From the NCBI GenBank assembly GCA_039583875.1, contig CM077162.1:58245675-58309674 (forward strand): a DNA stretch of 64,000 nucleotides. The letters run 5' to 3'. A model generated the notes under the pieces. It was not told the DNA's origin, ran no database searches, and saw only the letters and a list, made by a program, of their open reading frames with translations. The translations under genes and the position numbers were made by a program. Positions 1-11,272 of this stretch are shown piece by piece; within the stretch, counting starts at the first letter, position 1; each line of letters starts with the position of its first letter. The stretch is from Platanthera guangdongensis (taxonomy: Eukaryota; Streptophyta; Magnoliopsida; Asparagales; Orchidaceae).

Positions 1-2
1 AC

Positions 3-1376
3 ATATGAATTGGTGGCAAGAACAAACAAGTTCTTCACCCTCCTCCCTACATGAGCAACATCATCCTTCACCGCTGATACGTTGCGAAGAAACCTCACGT
101 CTGTTGGCCCAAACAGAACGTGATACCCAGCGTCCACCGCATTGGTCACCGATAAGAGGTTTTTCTTCATGCCCGGCACGTGATACACACTCCTTAACGT
201 GAGTGGCCCCTGATCACTACCCAAAGACACGACCCCCTCTTTCTCTACTGCATAAACAGTATTATCAGCAGTGATAATAGCTTCATTACCTGAGTAAGCC
301 TGCATGGAGGTGAACTTCGGCTTGTCTCCGGTGAGGTGATGACCACACCCGGAGTCCACGATCCACTCGCCGTTGAAGTCCTCAGCAGACAAGGCCCGGA
401 CACAAGTGCCCGTCATAAAAGCTCCGCCCCATTCTACTTCTTCACTTCTCGAACAAGTTTCCTCGTTTCCCGTAGCATGCCCAGGCTGCAGTTTGACCTT
501 GCAGTCCCGCTTGAAGTGCCCTCGCTGATGACACCGGTAGCACTTCAAATTCTTCTTCCAGTCCTTAGGAACATTGCTCCTCTCCGGCTGATATGAAGTT
601 GAAGTCTCCTTCTCACCAGCGGCCTGCACCTTCTTCTTCTTCTTCTTCTTCCCTTCCCATCCTTTCTTCTTGCCTGAGAAGAGAGCTTCGCTGCCTTCCT
701 GATTCAGGTTCACTTCAGCCATCTACCTTGCCAAGCTCTCCTGCGATGCAAGCAGATTCTCCAGCTCCAGCAAAGACGGCTGAGTAGCCCACCCTTGAAC
801 AGATGTTACAAAGGCCACATACTCCTTCCGCAAGCCGCGGATAATGTGTCTTTTCATCTTCGCCTCAGAGATAGGCTCATCAAGATCCAGTGTCGATAAC
901 TCAGCACACAAGCTCTTCATCTTTAAGAAGTACTTGGAGATGGAAAGGTCTCCCTGAGTTGCCCTGGCCAACTCATTCTCCAGGAACTGAAGCCGCGCCA
1001 CATTCTTCCTATTGAACAACTCATCAATGGTTGTCTAAATATCAGCAGCCGACTCACATCCAACGATGTGATCAAACAGTTCCGGAGACACGGCCCTCTT
1101 CAGAATGAACTTTGCCTTAGCATTTGTTCTTCTCCAGAGCCTAACCTGCTCAGCAGTACCGAATGCAGTCGTGACTTCCTGTCTGTCGTCACCACCGACG
1201 ACTTCCCACAGCTCCTCGCCAAGAAGATAACTCTTCATGCACGACTTCCACTTCTTAAAGTTAGACGGCGTTAAGAGTTCAATGCCAAGACCCCTTGCAA
1301 AGCTCCCTTCCATTGCAACACATGTTGGCAACCTTTCAGAAGCTTCGAGCAACAACACAGGTTGAACACCACTCAA
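3..1376 (-). pseudogene. copia gag and protease region, two in-frame stops
   Basis: One reading frame runs from an ATG at 1376 to the window edge and is broken only by TAG codons at about 1035-1037 and 723-725. The N-terminal part (1376 to about 730) is a retrotransposon gag of the UBN2/DUF4219 kind. A lysine-rich linker near 620-660 precedes a CCHC knuckle, CYRCHQRGHFKRDC, at about 505-546. It is followed by the protease motif WIVDSGCGHH near 340-370 and a GAG-pre-integrase-like stretch. Gag builds the particle and binds RNA; the protease cleaves the polyprotein. The first stop lies where a Trp codon would be expected, so deamination is a likely cause. Integrase and reverse transcriptase lie outside the window. 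Confidence 0.8.
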
Positions 1377-1424
1377 TCACTGAGTAACAACACTGGTTGA
1401 CTACCGCTCATGCAACTGAACCTC

Positions 1425-1436
1425 CCTCTGATACCA
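1425..1436 (-). promoter_or_regulatory. primer-binding site, initiator-Met tRNA type
   Basis: On the minus strand TGGTATCAGAGG follows directly after the CA end of the LTR. It matches the usual plant copia primer site complementary to the 3' end of initiator tRNA-Met, and it fixes the LTR/internal boundary. Confidence 0.8.
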
Positions 1437-3103
1437 TGTTAAAATTTTCTCAACGTGGTCAGCAAGGCAGCCCAAACGCCAAATTAATATCTTCGGCACT
1501 ACCCAGTTCTCACGTTGAACCAGCGGAAAACCAAGGAACAAAGGTTAATCCCAACAAACAATGGAAGTACAAGCAGATCTTTTATTCATTCACTTCTTTA
1601 CAACACGAGGCATACATAGCAAGACATGATTTCGCTAGTATAACAGCTGTAAACAGAAAGCACCAAAACCCAAGCCGGGCGGACAACACTGGAGTCTGCC
1701 GAGACCGCCGAGGTCGTCGAGGTCGCCGAGTCCGCTGAGATCGCCCGAACTAAGCTGCAATCCGTCGAATAGTCACGGAGTCCGCCGAAGTCGCGAGGCC
1801 GCGCGGACACACCGTTATTCGTCTCCTGCTGAAGCTGAACTGAGGAACACCCCCTACCCGCCTGAAGCCGGCGGACAGGTTATTGAAGCTGGCAAAGTTG
1901 AAACAGAGTTGACAAGCCGCGGAGCGACCTCCTGCTGAATCCGCAGAGACCGCACAACTTCCAAGTACTTGACCGAAGTCAAAGCCAAACTCCTGGCTCC
2001 TTGAAGCTACCCGCGCGACCTGCACACAGCAAACCATCAGCCCTGAATCAATCCGCGCGGACAGACAAACTGAGACCGCAGCTCCTTGCCCAACCCAACT
2101 TACTGTTCACTCAAGTTACTGTAGATGTGCCAGGGGGGTCCTATTTATAGGCGAGGTGAGGAGTGTGGTCACCGCCCTAGAGATAGCGGCACCGCCCTAG
2201 CCCGCGCGATAGCAAAACACCGTCCGCCGAGTCCGCAAGGATTTAGCCGGATACCAAGGAAAATCGCCAGGAGTAAGGCAACATTGGCGAACTCTCTTCA
2301 GTCCGCCCAAGCTATGCGGACAAGGCATCAACCCGCAAAGCTTCCGACCACTGCAGGACAGCAACCCCCTTCAATGGCTGTCCGCACAACCCGAGGCAGT
2401 CCGCAAGACTCAAACCTCAATCCGCCACAAGTCCACGACCAAAGACAGACAGCAACAGTCCGCCCGATCAACAGCGGACTTGGCGGATACGGCGGACACC
2501 ATGGTCTTGGCACAGAGTGTGACCAAGTCCAAAACCATCAAAGGCCTAATGCGAGCATGGCGGACACAAACTCCGTCCGCCAAACATCCAAGCACACAGA
2601 CCGCCAGCAGTCCGCAAGCTTCTCGCACACCTGCCCCATCGCAGCAGCCTCCTCCCGGACTCCAAACATCCATCCGCCAAAGACCTCCACAGCAAAACAC
2701 CTACTGTAACACCAGAGCTCGACAAGGCCTCAGCCAAGCTCTAAGCCCAGTCCGCAACAGCCCAAACAGCGGACACACTAGTCCGCAAGCTTCCCGCGGA
2801 CATGAGCCAAACCGCCAAACAGCACAGGCTTGCAATGCGGCCACTGAGGAAAGCACCAGTCCGCGAGCCTCTATCCGCTCAGGCCGCTCCTTGGCTAAAC
2901 CAAACAGCCAACGTCCTATCCGCAGATAACAGGCTGCATAGTCCGCGGACTTCACCCATGCAACCCGCTCAGAACAGCCGGCTTTCACTGGACTTTCCAC
3001 CAGGCCGCACACAACAGTCCGCCCAGTCCGCCTAGTCCGCCAATGATGTCCGCCCAGGCCGCCCGGCCTGCCGTCAACCACTTCCACTTCACAAATTTCA
3101 ACA
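1437..3103 (-). repeat. 5' LTR of copia-A' (1,667 bp) with GCGGAC-rich U3
   Basis: The LTR starts TGTTGAAATT at 3103 and ends TTTTAACA at 1437 on the minus strand. A TATAAATAG box lies at 2150-2142. Upstream of it, from about 3060 to 2180, GCGGAC or its complement GTCCGC occurs dozens of times, often as GGCGGACT. The 40 bp after the LTR start match the LTR starts at 11223 and 12468. ORFs read through this segment are shadows of the GC-rich repeats. Confidence 0.85.
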
Positions 3104-3510
3104 GCTCTATTGATCTTCTCATTGTTGTTTTTGATGTGATCACATATTTGAATATAGAAAATATGGAGTAACTGCATAGGAGTGAAGCTAGAAACTAGAA
3201 GTATTGTTCGGTCCAGTGACTTCAATCCTTCAGACTCCTCAAATACATAGTGTGATAAAGTTAATTTGCATGACTAGGCACACCTTTCAACTCAAAATTT
3301 TATAAGAAAATCAGAACAATGTCAATTTAGTTTACTATATGAAACTATTTACATCTTTCTTTCTCTAAGACAAGTAACCAAGAACACAACTTCAACCTCT
3401 CCTGTTTTTTTTTTACATTTTCTTCATTTTCCCTACATTAAAATAACCACAAATTTTTATATAGTTGCTCTATTTACAATCGTATCGTAAGAAAAAAAAA
3501 ACTTTAATCA
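3104..3510. other. AT-rich spacer, probable 3' UTR and downstream flank of the host gene
   Basis: Between the copia LTR and the stop codon of the GTE-like gene no coding signal is seen on either strand. Composition is AT-rich with short homopolymers. The minus-strand transcript of the host gene should end here; I could not place a convincing AATAAA. Confidence 0.4.
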
Positions 3511-6500
3511 TTAAAAACGAATCTCCCCTTCTTCCATATCATCTTCAAGCATGGCTGGAACTAAATCAACTTGATGAACATCGTAGTCATCATCTTTTAG
3601 GTATAAGCCCAACCGTCTCAAAACATAGAATGAGAGGCTTTGACACCCAAACCCCATCATTTCCTTGACAACATCATTGAAATCATCAATTTCAACCGAC
3701 ACCTCCATCTAAAAAATATAAAATGAAAAACTTATTGATTTACAAGCAATTTCAAATTTGATAATATCAACTGCACGCTATTGAATTGCATTGCATTGAA
3801 CTTTTATGCGGCATGGGTTAACAAAAGGGAATAAAAAAAATCACCTTTTCCAAGGCAAGGCGAGAGGCTTCTCTTTCTTTTTTTATTTTCTCGTAATGAT
3901 TTGATTTTATCTTTTCTTCAGTATGTTCAACAACTTTAGCTTGCATTTCATCCTGATGAAGAAAACAGTATACTTTGGTCAATTGTCAAGCATGGTTGTC
4001 ATGTTTATACAAAATAATTAGAAATGTCAAGCAATTCATCAGATAGTAATATGTTTACATATTTTTGAAGCTCTTGTTGTGCTTTAAAAATTGTGTCCTC
4101 AAAGCATTCCCTGAGTTTAGCAATACGATTAGCTTTTGCAGGTGATAATCCCTTACAAAGCAGTCCATCGAATCCTACAAAGAACAAAAATTAATGTTAT
4201 AAAGTTGCACAAATTTAGAATTGAAACAATTCATAATAATAGAATTAGTGTAGAAGGAAAACCTTTTGCGACGACATTTTTTGGATTTTTAAGCTGATGT
4301 TTGGGCTTAGCATTTGAACTAACATCATCAGCATAACTTGTCATATCTTCTCCTATGACATCAAACAGAACAAGCAACAAATTAGAGAACAATTTAATTA
4401 TTAGGGGGGTCTTTAAAGTAGAAAAAGAAACAAAGGTATATTTTTTAAAAACGTTTTCACCTTTTGAGCCAAAAACGTTTTCACCTTTTGCACCCACCAT
4501 GAGAATTGATGAATTTGAGGTGAGACTGCTTTGACAATTGTGGTGTGAGCCATTACTATCAGATAAGATTTTCTTAAGAACCAAGGGTTTAACACCTTTA
4601 ACAATGCTGGATTCAATAGTTTTGGATTTAGCACCATCTACAGTAGAAAGAAACGAAAATTAGGACCTGCCAAATACACATTGTATATACAGTTGTTTTG
4701 TTTCATATGTTATATATGGCAATCACCATATATTCATAACTTCATGTATTTTCCTACAAGGTAAAAAAACTTAGAGGTTAAAAAAAGTTATCAGGTAAAA
4801 TAGTCAAATTACAATTTTGGGAAATTAAACAAGCTATAACAAGTCAAAGTATACAATTTGATGGTCCGACATTCAGTCTAACACCTTACACCGCACAAAA
4901 AATGTTTGAAAAACATGGATTGTAAAAGTGATATGCCGATCACTTTATTTAATATTTCATTTTAGGAACCAAAAAACTGAAGTTAAGCAAATGATTGTCT
5001 GTTTTTAAATTATAGTATCGCATCCAAACACAAATTTTAAATGCTTCTAAAATCCAAGAAAAAATAATAGTAACAAATATTTTTAGTACCATTATTGAAT
5101 CTAATAATCAACTATCTTGTATGTTTGATTGGCTTCCAATTTGATCAAACATTTGTTTAGAATTCCAGAACAAACTACCATTTATACTCGAAATCAGCCC
5201 TAACAAACAAACAAACTAGAGATTAAATATATGTCATGACAAATATTCTGCAATATATTATTGTCACTTGTCATAGAGTTCTTGAATATCCTATGACTAT
5301 CTGAAGGGGAAAATTGAAAATAAATAATCAAGAAAATAAATATAGTCCAAACAATCAAATTATAGTATTGGAATACTAGCCAGATCAAATCAAGGGGTAG
5401 AATTTCAGTAACATTCAAGATGCATCTACATAACATTGTTGTATTCATTTTTTTAAAAGGGTTAAATCGGCGAGCAGATCAAGACTCATCACCATGCACT
5501 TTTTTATTTTTCGGCATTCCGCGATATAAATCTTTTAATCACTAGCTAAGTAGCATAGAGATAGATATGTAATTCTTTATAGTACTTGGGTCTTATTATT
5601 CTTACAATACCATCTTTATGAAGCTCGAACTTCATTCCCATTTTCTGTGTTGAAAATCATAGTCTGTCATCAGATTCTTCGTCAAAGATCTCCATGGCAA
5701 AGATTTATGTACAACCCCGTACCCGGCCAAGTGGGACCCACCCCAGATAGCGGGTTAGGGATATGCTATGAGCGACGGTTTGGTGCAATCCCGTTCGAGG
5801 ACGTGTGGGTGCTCGTGCATGTGTGCGGAGACTTTATATGTAAGCACTCTAAGTTAATTATGCTTATATACATGTATGAATATATATATTTATTATGTAT
5901 AAATATATGATAATATCATAATATATGTATATATTTATTATATATATGTATTTATATGTTAAAGGATGGAGAGGAGAGGGCAACCCGGGAAAAAAACAAG
6001 AAAAGAAGAAAAAAGCTAACCCTAGAGCAAGGGAGCAGCCGCATTTGACCCCCGGAGCCATTTCTTTTCCTCTCCTGATCCTCCCACTCCTTCCCCGATC
6101 CCGCTCTCTCCCCTGCTCTCGATTTCTTCCTCTGCGCCGGCCGACAAGGAGGAGGGGGGATCGGGATGTCTTTCCCGGCGCCGCCTGGAGCAGGGCTGGC
6201 CGAGCCCTAGCTCCCCCTCTCCCGGCGCCGCCTGCAGCAAGATCGGCCGGAAGCTCCTCTCCCGGCGCCGCCTGCAGCAAGATCGGCCGGGAGCTCCTCT
6301 CCCGGCGCCGCCTGCAGCAAGATCGGTCGGGAGCTCCTCTCCCGGCGCCGCCTGCAGCAAGATCGGTCGGGAGCTCCTTTCCCGGCGCCGCCTGCAGCAA
6401 GATCGGTCGGGAGCTCCTCTCCTGGCGCCGCCTGCAGCAAGATCGGCCGAGAGCTCCTCTCCCGGCGCCGCCTGCAGCAAGATCGGCCGGGAGCTCCTCT

Positions 6501-8505
6501 CCCGGGACCGTCTTCAGCAAGAACCGCCGGGAGTCTCACTCTCGGCGTCGTCAAAACACGCGTCAAGGGTAACGAAATTTCTTCTTGGGCAGGTGAAGCC
6601 CTCAATTATCATATTTGCATGGAAGCTCCTCTCCACCAACGAGTGGGGGAAGGAGGCTCTCCGACGGGTTGATGTTTACATCCCCGCAGTTAATTGCATT
6701 TAGTATCCGGAAGCGTGAGTACGGATTTAGGCATGCTGTGTGAAGCCCATCCGGATGTGTGAGCCGGATTGGTGATTTTCTGGGGTTCCCGGAGAAGACT
6801 GCGAGGAAGTTGTATATTATCTATTTGCAGGGAATAAGCACCATAGCCCCGAAAAAGGGGTGGGTGCAATATTATTGGGTCGCTTTTAATCGACTGATGT
6901 TTAACTTGCCGCCACTTGTCAAGACGTTGACGTTCAGGTGTTGCAGTATCAAGCGGGAAGTGGCGGGCTTAAGCCCAAGTTTGTGTCGACCCTAGAACGC
7001 CTAATTTGCTTATGTTGTCGGTCTGCGTGCCGAAGTATGAAATTTATATTCCTGTAAATTAAAATGCATGTGCTGCCGTATGTATGTTATTTATTGTTTT
7101 GACTTAGGCGAGCGGTATTCTCATGAACCGCTCGCCCCGTGGGGACCTCGAGATAAAATTACCGGGAAGCCCTCGAGGGCTTGATAGTCTTTCAGAACAA
7201 CGAAGTTACGTTGTTGGCGGCCCAATTGGGGCTGCGTAAGGTGGAGCTGTTCGGCGAGGTTACGCCATCGGTAGGGCTGGTGAGGAGCATATTGCATAGA
7301 CCCAAGGAGACACATCTGGATAGGAGAGAGTTGGTCTTGAGATCCTCCTTAGGTGTTCCGGTCGGCCAAGAGTGCTCTCCGAAGGTGTCTTAGCTCAGTC
7401 TTTGGCTTGGAAGGGGAAGAGTTTGTTAGTCTTCTGAGTATGCGGTGGGACCTCCACGCTGAGACCTTGGGTCTGTCCTTTTTGTTCCTAGTCTTGTGCC
7501 TAGATCGTTCGCTTGAGGGTAGTAGGTTCACGGTCACCTCTCTTTTGGGACCCCGAACTCCACAGAGATCGAATTTCGGTTTCAACAATTTCTGTCAGTC
7601 TTGATGCATTTGTTTGGTTGAATAAAAAAATTTAATACTAAGAAGTCTCCATTAAAATCCCCCTGAAGGCTTCATTTGTTTTAGCGGTGGCGGGTTGATC
7701 CGGCGGGTGGAAACGGAGAGTTCAAACCGGAGGGGGGAGGTGGCTGCTCCAAACGGAGCTTTTTGGGCCGTTTCTCAAGGCGGGCGGGCAGAAACGGAGC
7801 AAATGCCGCCGGAGGTTCATTTGTTTACCCTCCTTCCGGCGGTGTTTGCCCGAAACGGAGTTGCGAAACGCCCAAACAAATAGAGCCGAAATCTAAAGAA
7901 TAAACTACAATTATGATGAAACATGGTATTCTAATGCTTCTAAGTTGCATGCCCAAATCATGACATCCTTACCCTGAAGTTCTTATCGCAAAAAAGTACA
8001 TTAAAAATGCATTAGTTTATATGATGAAGGAAATACCAGAGCTACAGATAGAATCAAAGCTCCCTACATCAACTTTTTAGTTATTTAAATGAGAATTGCC
8101 GCATGGCTCGAACCCATTTAACGGCCCAAAATAATTAAGGATAAATCAGGTATCATGTCATACCTTTTCTTAAGTCATGCTTGCTACGTTTGGCGTCATT
8201 TTCTGTTCTATTTTCATCATCCTGCAAGTTGAAAATGAATTAGTTTCACTAAAAAAGAATGCAAAACTATATGCGGTTGCCGCTTTATGGGCATTAACCT
8301 CGATAAATTTTCTTTTCCTGGTGGAAGAAATCTCAGAACCTCTTTTTGCTAATCCTGATGCCTTTTCAATGGTAGACCTTACAAGAGCAAGATCTGCCAC
8401 GAGCTTTTTCTTGAGGGTGATTTTGTCGGCAGTAGAGAGGGAGCTCAATTTAATGGAAATTTTGGGTATTTTGTGAATATTGAGAAATCGACTTCTAGAT
8501 CCCAT
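3511..8505 (-). CDS. GTE-like (plant BET-type) nuclear protein without bromodomain, 309 aa
   Basis: Seven coding exons on the minus strand: 8505-8299, 8221-8164, 4637-4485, 4352-4263, 4174-4059, 3952-3845, 3708-3511. All have GT/AG borders and phases agree throughout, giving 930 nt including TAA. The N-terminus (STADKITLKKKLVADLALVR) resembles the helix before the bromodomain in plant GTE proteins. Exon 5 (LSPAKANRIAKLRECFEDTI) resembles the conserved C-terminal GTE segment. Exons 6-7 resemble the family's charged helix (EREASRLALEKMEVSVEI) and acidic tail (DDMEEGEI). GTE proteins normally bind acetylated histones through a bromodomain; I see no bromodomain exon in the 3.5-kb intron 8163-4638. 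The open frames and phases argue for a gene under selection. It could instead be a decaying paralogue. Family assignment is from memory of motifs. Confidence 0.7.
5708..7587 (+). mobile_element. solo LTR in the large intron of the host gene (about 1,880 bp)
   Basis: The segment starts TGTACAACCCCG and ends TTCAACA. It is flanked by near-identical 5-bp sites, ATTTA (5703-5707) and ATTTC (7588-7592). No gag or pol lies between them, so it is best read as a solo LTR left by LTR-LTR recombination. The 3' part shares a short phrase (GGTGGGACCTCC) with the LTR-like unit near 47430, suggesting a related gypsy family. Strand is assumed from the TG..CA reading and is uncertain. Confidence 0.65.
6221..6540. 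repeat. 40-bp minisatellite, about 8 units, inside the solo LTR
   Basis: Units begin at 6221, 6261, 6301, 6341, 6381, 6421, 6461 and 6501. The last is degenerate. Each contains GGCGCCGCCTGCAGCAAGAT and then GGGAGCTCCTCT. The unit is GC-rich and is not a multiple of three, which explains the long Arg/Gly/Ala-rich ORFs seen in several frames on both strands. These ORFs are not genes. Confidence 0.95.
7668..7887. mobile_element. GC-rich MITE-like element (220 bp)
   Basis: Imperfect terminal inverted repeats GGCTTCATTTGTTT and AAACAAATAGAGCC bound a GC-rich interior. GAA trinucleotides flank both ends (7665-7667 and 7888-7890). There is no coding capacity. TIR shape and a 3-bp duplication suggest a Harbinger-type MITE, but GAA is not the usual TWA target, so the superfamily is uncertain. 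Confidence 0.5.
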
Positions 8506-9871
8506 TACATTATTAAGAGGTATTTCAGAAGATGAATGGAACCTGAAAATACATGAACACGATAAAACTGATTAAAAACTACTGAAAAAATATAGTTTTC
8601 AGTGTAGAATTGCGAAGATGTTATTTGTATAAAATCAACATGGAACTTGTTAAAACCATATCCTCTTTTATATTTTAATACAATTTTAGAAACCAACAAA
8701 ATCAAGGAATTCTATATGAAGGGGATTGGAGGGATTGAAAATGCATTTTTATGGTGTTCGATCACAATATGAGTAAGCTAAAACAATATGTCAAAAAGGC
8801 TTGACATTATAAGTCAAACAGGCATGAGCAATAAGTCAAAACAGACCTGACCTTTTTTCTTCAAATTTTTATCCTAGTAATCTCAAAGTAAGTTTCCAGT
8901 TCTTTTGAAAATTTGTAAGTTTGAATAGCAAAAAGAAAACCTAAAATTCAACCTTTATAATGATTTGTGCTCATCAGTTGGAAATTAGCTCAAACTGTTT
9001 AAGTTCTATTTCTTTTGAAAAGTAAAAAAAAGCATTTTTATGTTGCATGTGAGACCAGCTTGAAGATTTTTTGTGTAAATGCTTTGGAAATTTAATGGTG
9101 TTTGTACAAATGTCATGTAAAATAGGATTAATTTAACCGTAAATACCTAAATTTTTTTAAAAAAAGCATTTTTATGTTGTATATATTCAATGGCGGTCGG
9201 ATAGGGCGGAAGAAAAAGAAATTAATAACAAAAGAATCATTAAAAACAAGAGAGAAAAAGAAATGTTAAACCCCACAGAAGCCTAAAATTGCTAGGGTCG
9301 TCCAAAATCAACTAATAACAGCAAAAACCGTTTCTTTTTTTTATTCAATCGATTCCAATGAAGCTGTAAACTCAAACCCAATGAAGCTCGGTTGCACATA
9401 AACCCTAATAAAACCTCTAAAAGGAATGTGCTTGGAAAGCAGAGGGAAGAAACAGAGACTGTGTGTGAGAGAGAGATAAGAGACAGAAGAGAGCGACAGA
9501 GAGAGAAAGAGAGAGAGAGAGAGAGGTTCATCAAAACGAAGGTTTAAGAAAAATCAGAACCAACGAAGCTCTTCAATAAATGGTAAACTCTTGGTGCCGT
9601 GTTTATTACCTTCAGAAACAGGCTGAGACCGAGGCTGGAGAAGAACAGAGGAACCTCCTCAACGAGGGTCGCTGAAAACAGAGGGCATTTGAATGCCGAG
9701 AACGAAGATGGATGAAGAACGCTCTTTTAGAGGGCTTCTGCAAACAGAGGAAAACTTAACTCCATAAAAACCTTGATGAAATCTTTTCAAGAAAAGGGCT
9801 GCGAAAACAGAGGAGAAGAGGAGAGAGCGAGAACATGAGAGAGAACTAGAGAGAGATGGAGGGGAGAGAGA

Positions 9872-9930
<59 letters not shown>

Positions 9931-9960
9931 GGAGGAGGAAGCAGGCGACACCTCTAAACT
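8506..9960 (-). other. 5' UTR exons and first intron of the GTE-like gene
   Basis: A splice acceptor (ATTTTCAG) ends at 8543, so the ATG exon starts at 8542 with 37 nt of leader. A donor (AAG then GTAATAAAC) lies at 9610/9609. The upstream leader exon would run from 9610 to about 9960 through CT-rich sequence that includes the microsatellite, which is common in plant 5' leaders. The transcription start is not defined. Confidence 0.45.
9865..9929. repeat. (GA)n microsatellite
   Basis: An almost pure GA run, with a smaller interrupted one near 9466-9530. Both fall in the presumed 5' leader and first intron of the minus-strand gene, where they read as CT repeats. Confidence 0.95.
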
Positions 9961-10776
9961 CGCCTGCTGCGATTTGGGCGGGAAGAAACTCAGGGCAAAG
10001 GATATGGGTTTTAGAGCTCAGAAAATATAGTCAGTGTTAAATTGTTAATTAAGAAATGTGCCTTTTTTATGAGCAAAAATAGAAATGAAAAAATAAATAT
10101 CAAATTATCCCGCTGAAACACACAGCTGTGATCCGCTGCAGCTCCCCCATTACATTAATTAATTAACATCATTCCATATTATTTATTTCCAGAATATTCC
10201 CACGTTTTTAATACAAAACTTTCCAAAATAAAAATTGTAATTTCTTATAACAATTTTGTTTTTAAATTGTATTCTAATTTTAGAAATGTTCTAACTAAAA
10301 AGTTTAAAAAAGATTTACCCTGCAACCCTTAATGTTGGGTCGGAGTACAACAGTTTTGAAATGTTAGGTTCATTTTAGCTAGGACATGGCCGAGCGAAGC
10401 CCAAGCCAGGGTAGGCCCTTGATTGTCTCGAGCTTGTCTGGTCTTTTTTACACTCCTAAATATAATGCACATTATACATTGATTTTAAAAAATATATCCA
10501 CTCTTACATTCATAAAACATACAAATGGTTCAAGAAAATTATATCTATAGAGTAAAATTTAAAACATACAATCAATGATCATTCATTATGCATATCAATT
10601 TTCACTAAAATTTAAAATAAATATTTAATATGAAGTCATTTTTAACCTGAAACTAGAGAAGAAGTGTCGATGAACATGGCCGATACATGATAAAATTTCC
10701 GTGATACTCTTTTCCCTCACACCGTAGGATTAAAGATGCCTCCATCAGAGTTTCAAGAGATGTCCAAATAATTTTA
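9961..10776. other. AT-rich upstream flank of the host gene
   Basis: Presumed promoter side of the minus-strand GTE-like gene. No ORF of note and no repeat with clear ends. A GC-richer patch near 10380-10440 looks like foreign DNA but has no visible termini. Confidence 0.35.
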
Positions 10777-11192
10777 GGCAATTGATAACCGCAACCTGTT
10801 ATTTGGCTAGTCGCACCCCAAAATTTCATAATTTTTCACGTCTTTTCGAAATACGCCTTGTACATGCAATTTTAGGAAACTTGCTCAACACGAAAGTTGT
10901 AGATCTCGTCGAGATCTACAACTTTTGTGTTGATCACATTTCCTAAAAATGCATGTACAAGGCGTACTTTGGAAATATGTCCAGGTTTTGCGTCTTTCAG
11001 AAATACGCCTTGTACATGCAATTTAAGGAAAAGTGTTCAACACTAAAGTTGTAGATCTCGTCGAGATCTACGACTTTCGTGTTGAACACTTTTGCTGAAA
11101 TTGCATGTACAAAGCGTATTTCGAAAAAGCGCGAAACGTTAGGAGATTTTGGGGTGCGACTAGTGAATAACGGGTTGCGGTTAACAATCAAC
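10777..11192. mobile_element. hAT-type MITE (416 bp) with duplicated palindromic core
   Basis: A perfect 8-bp duplication TAATTTTA flanks the element (10769-10776 and 11193-11200). Long imperfect inverted repeats include GATAACCGCAACC at the left and GGTTGCGGTTAAC at the right, and AGTCGCACCCCAAAAT against its complement. Inside, a palindrome (GTAGATCTCGTCGAGATCTAC) occurs twice, each copy with matching arms ending TTGTACATGCA. An 8-bp target duplication is the hAT signature. There is no coding capacity. Confidence 0.8.
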
Positions 11193-11272
11193 TAATTTTA
11201 TTTGCCCTTGGGTAGTCTCTCTTGTTGAAATTTTTGAAGTGAAAGTGGCGGCTTGAGCAAACTGTTCACGCA

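Larger units (their letters stand above)
1..3103 (-). mobile_element. Ty1/copia element copia-A', 5' half, truncated by window edge
   Basis: Read on the minus strand, this runs from its 5' LTR (3103 down to 1437) through a primer-binding site into gag and the start of the protease, then leaves the window at position 1. The 3' half is not visible. The LTR ends are TG..CA and the sequence at 3104 is unrelated. The family is the same as copia-A at 11223-32678 because LTR starts and TATA regions match, but the two lie in opposite orientation. Superfamily rests on the gag domain, CCHC knuckle and aspartic-protease motif in pol order. Confidence 0.85.

Noticed and set aside
5864..6605. Long Arg/Gly/Ala-rich ORFs in several frames on both strands
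   Set aside because: They arise from the 40-bp GC-rich minisatellite, whose unit length is not a multiple of three.
9292..9534. Minus-strand Ser/Leu-rich ORF of 80 codons
   Set aside because: Generated by CT-rich leader and microsatellite sequence; no splice-compatible link to the gene.
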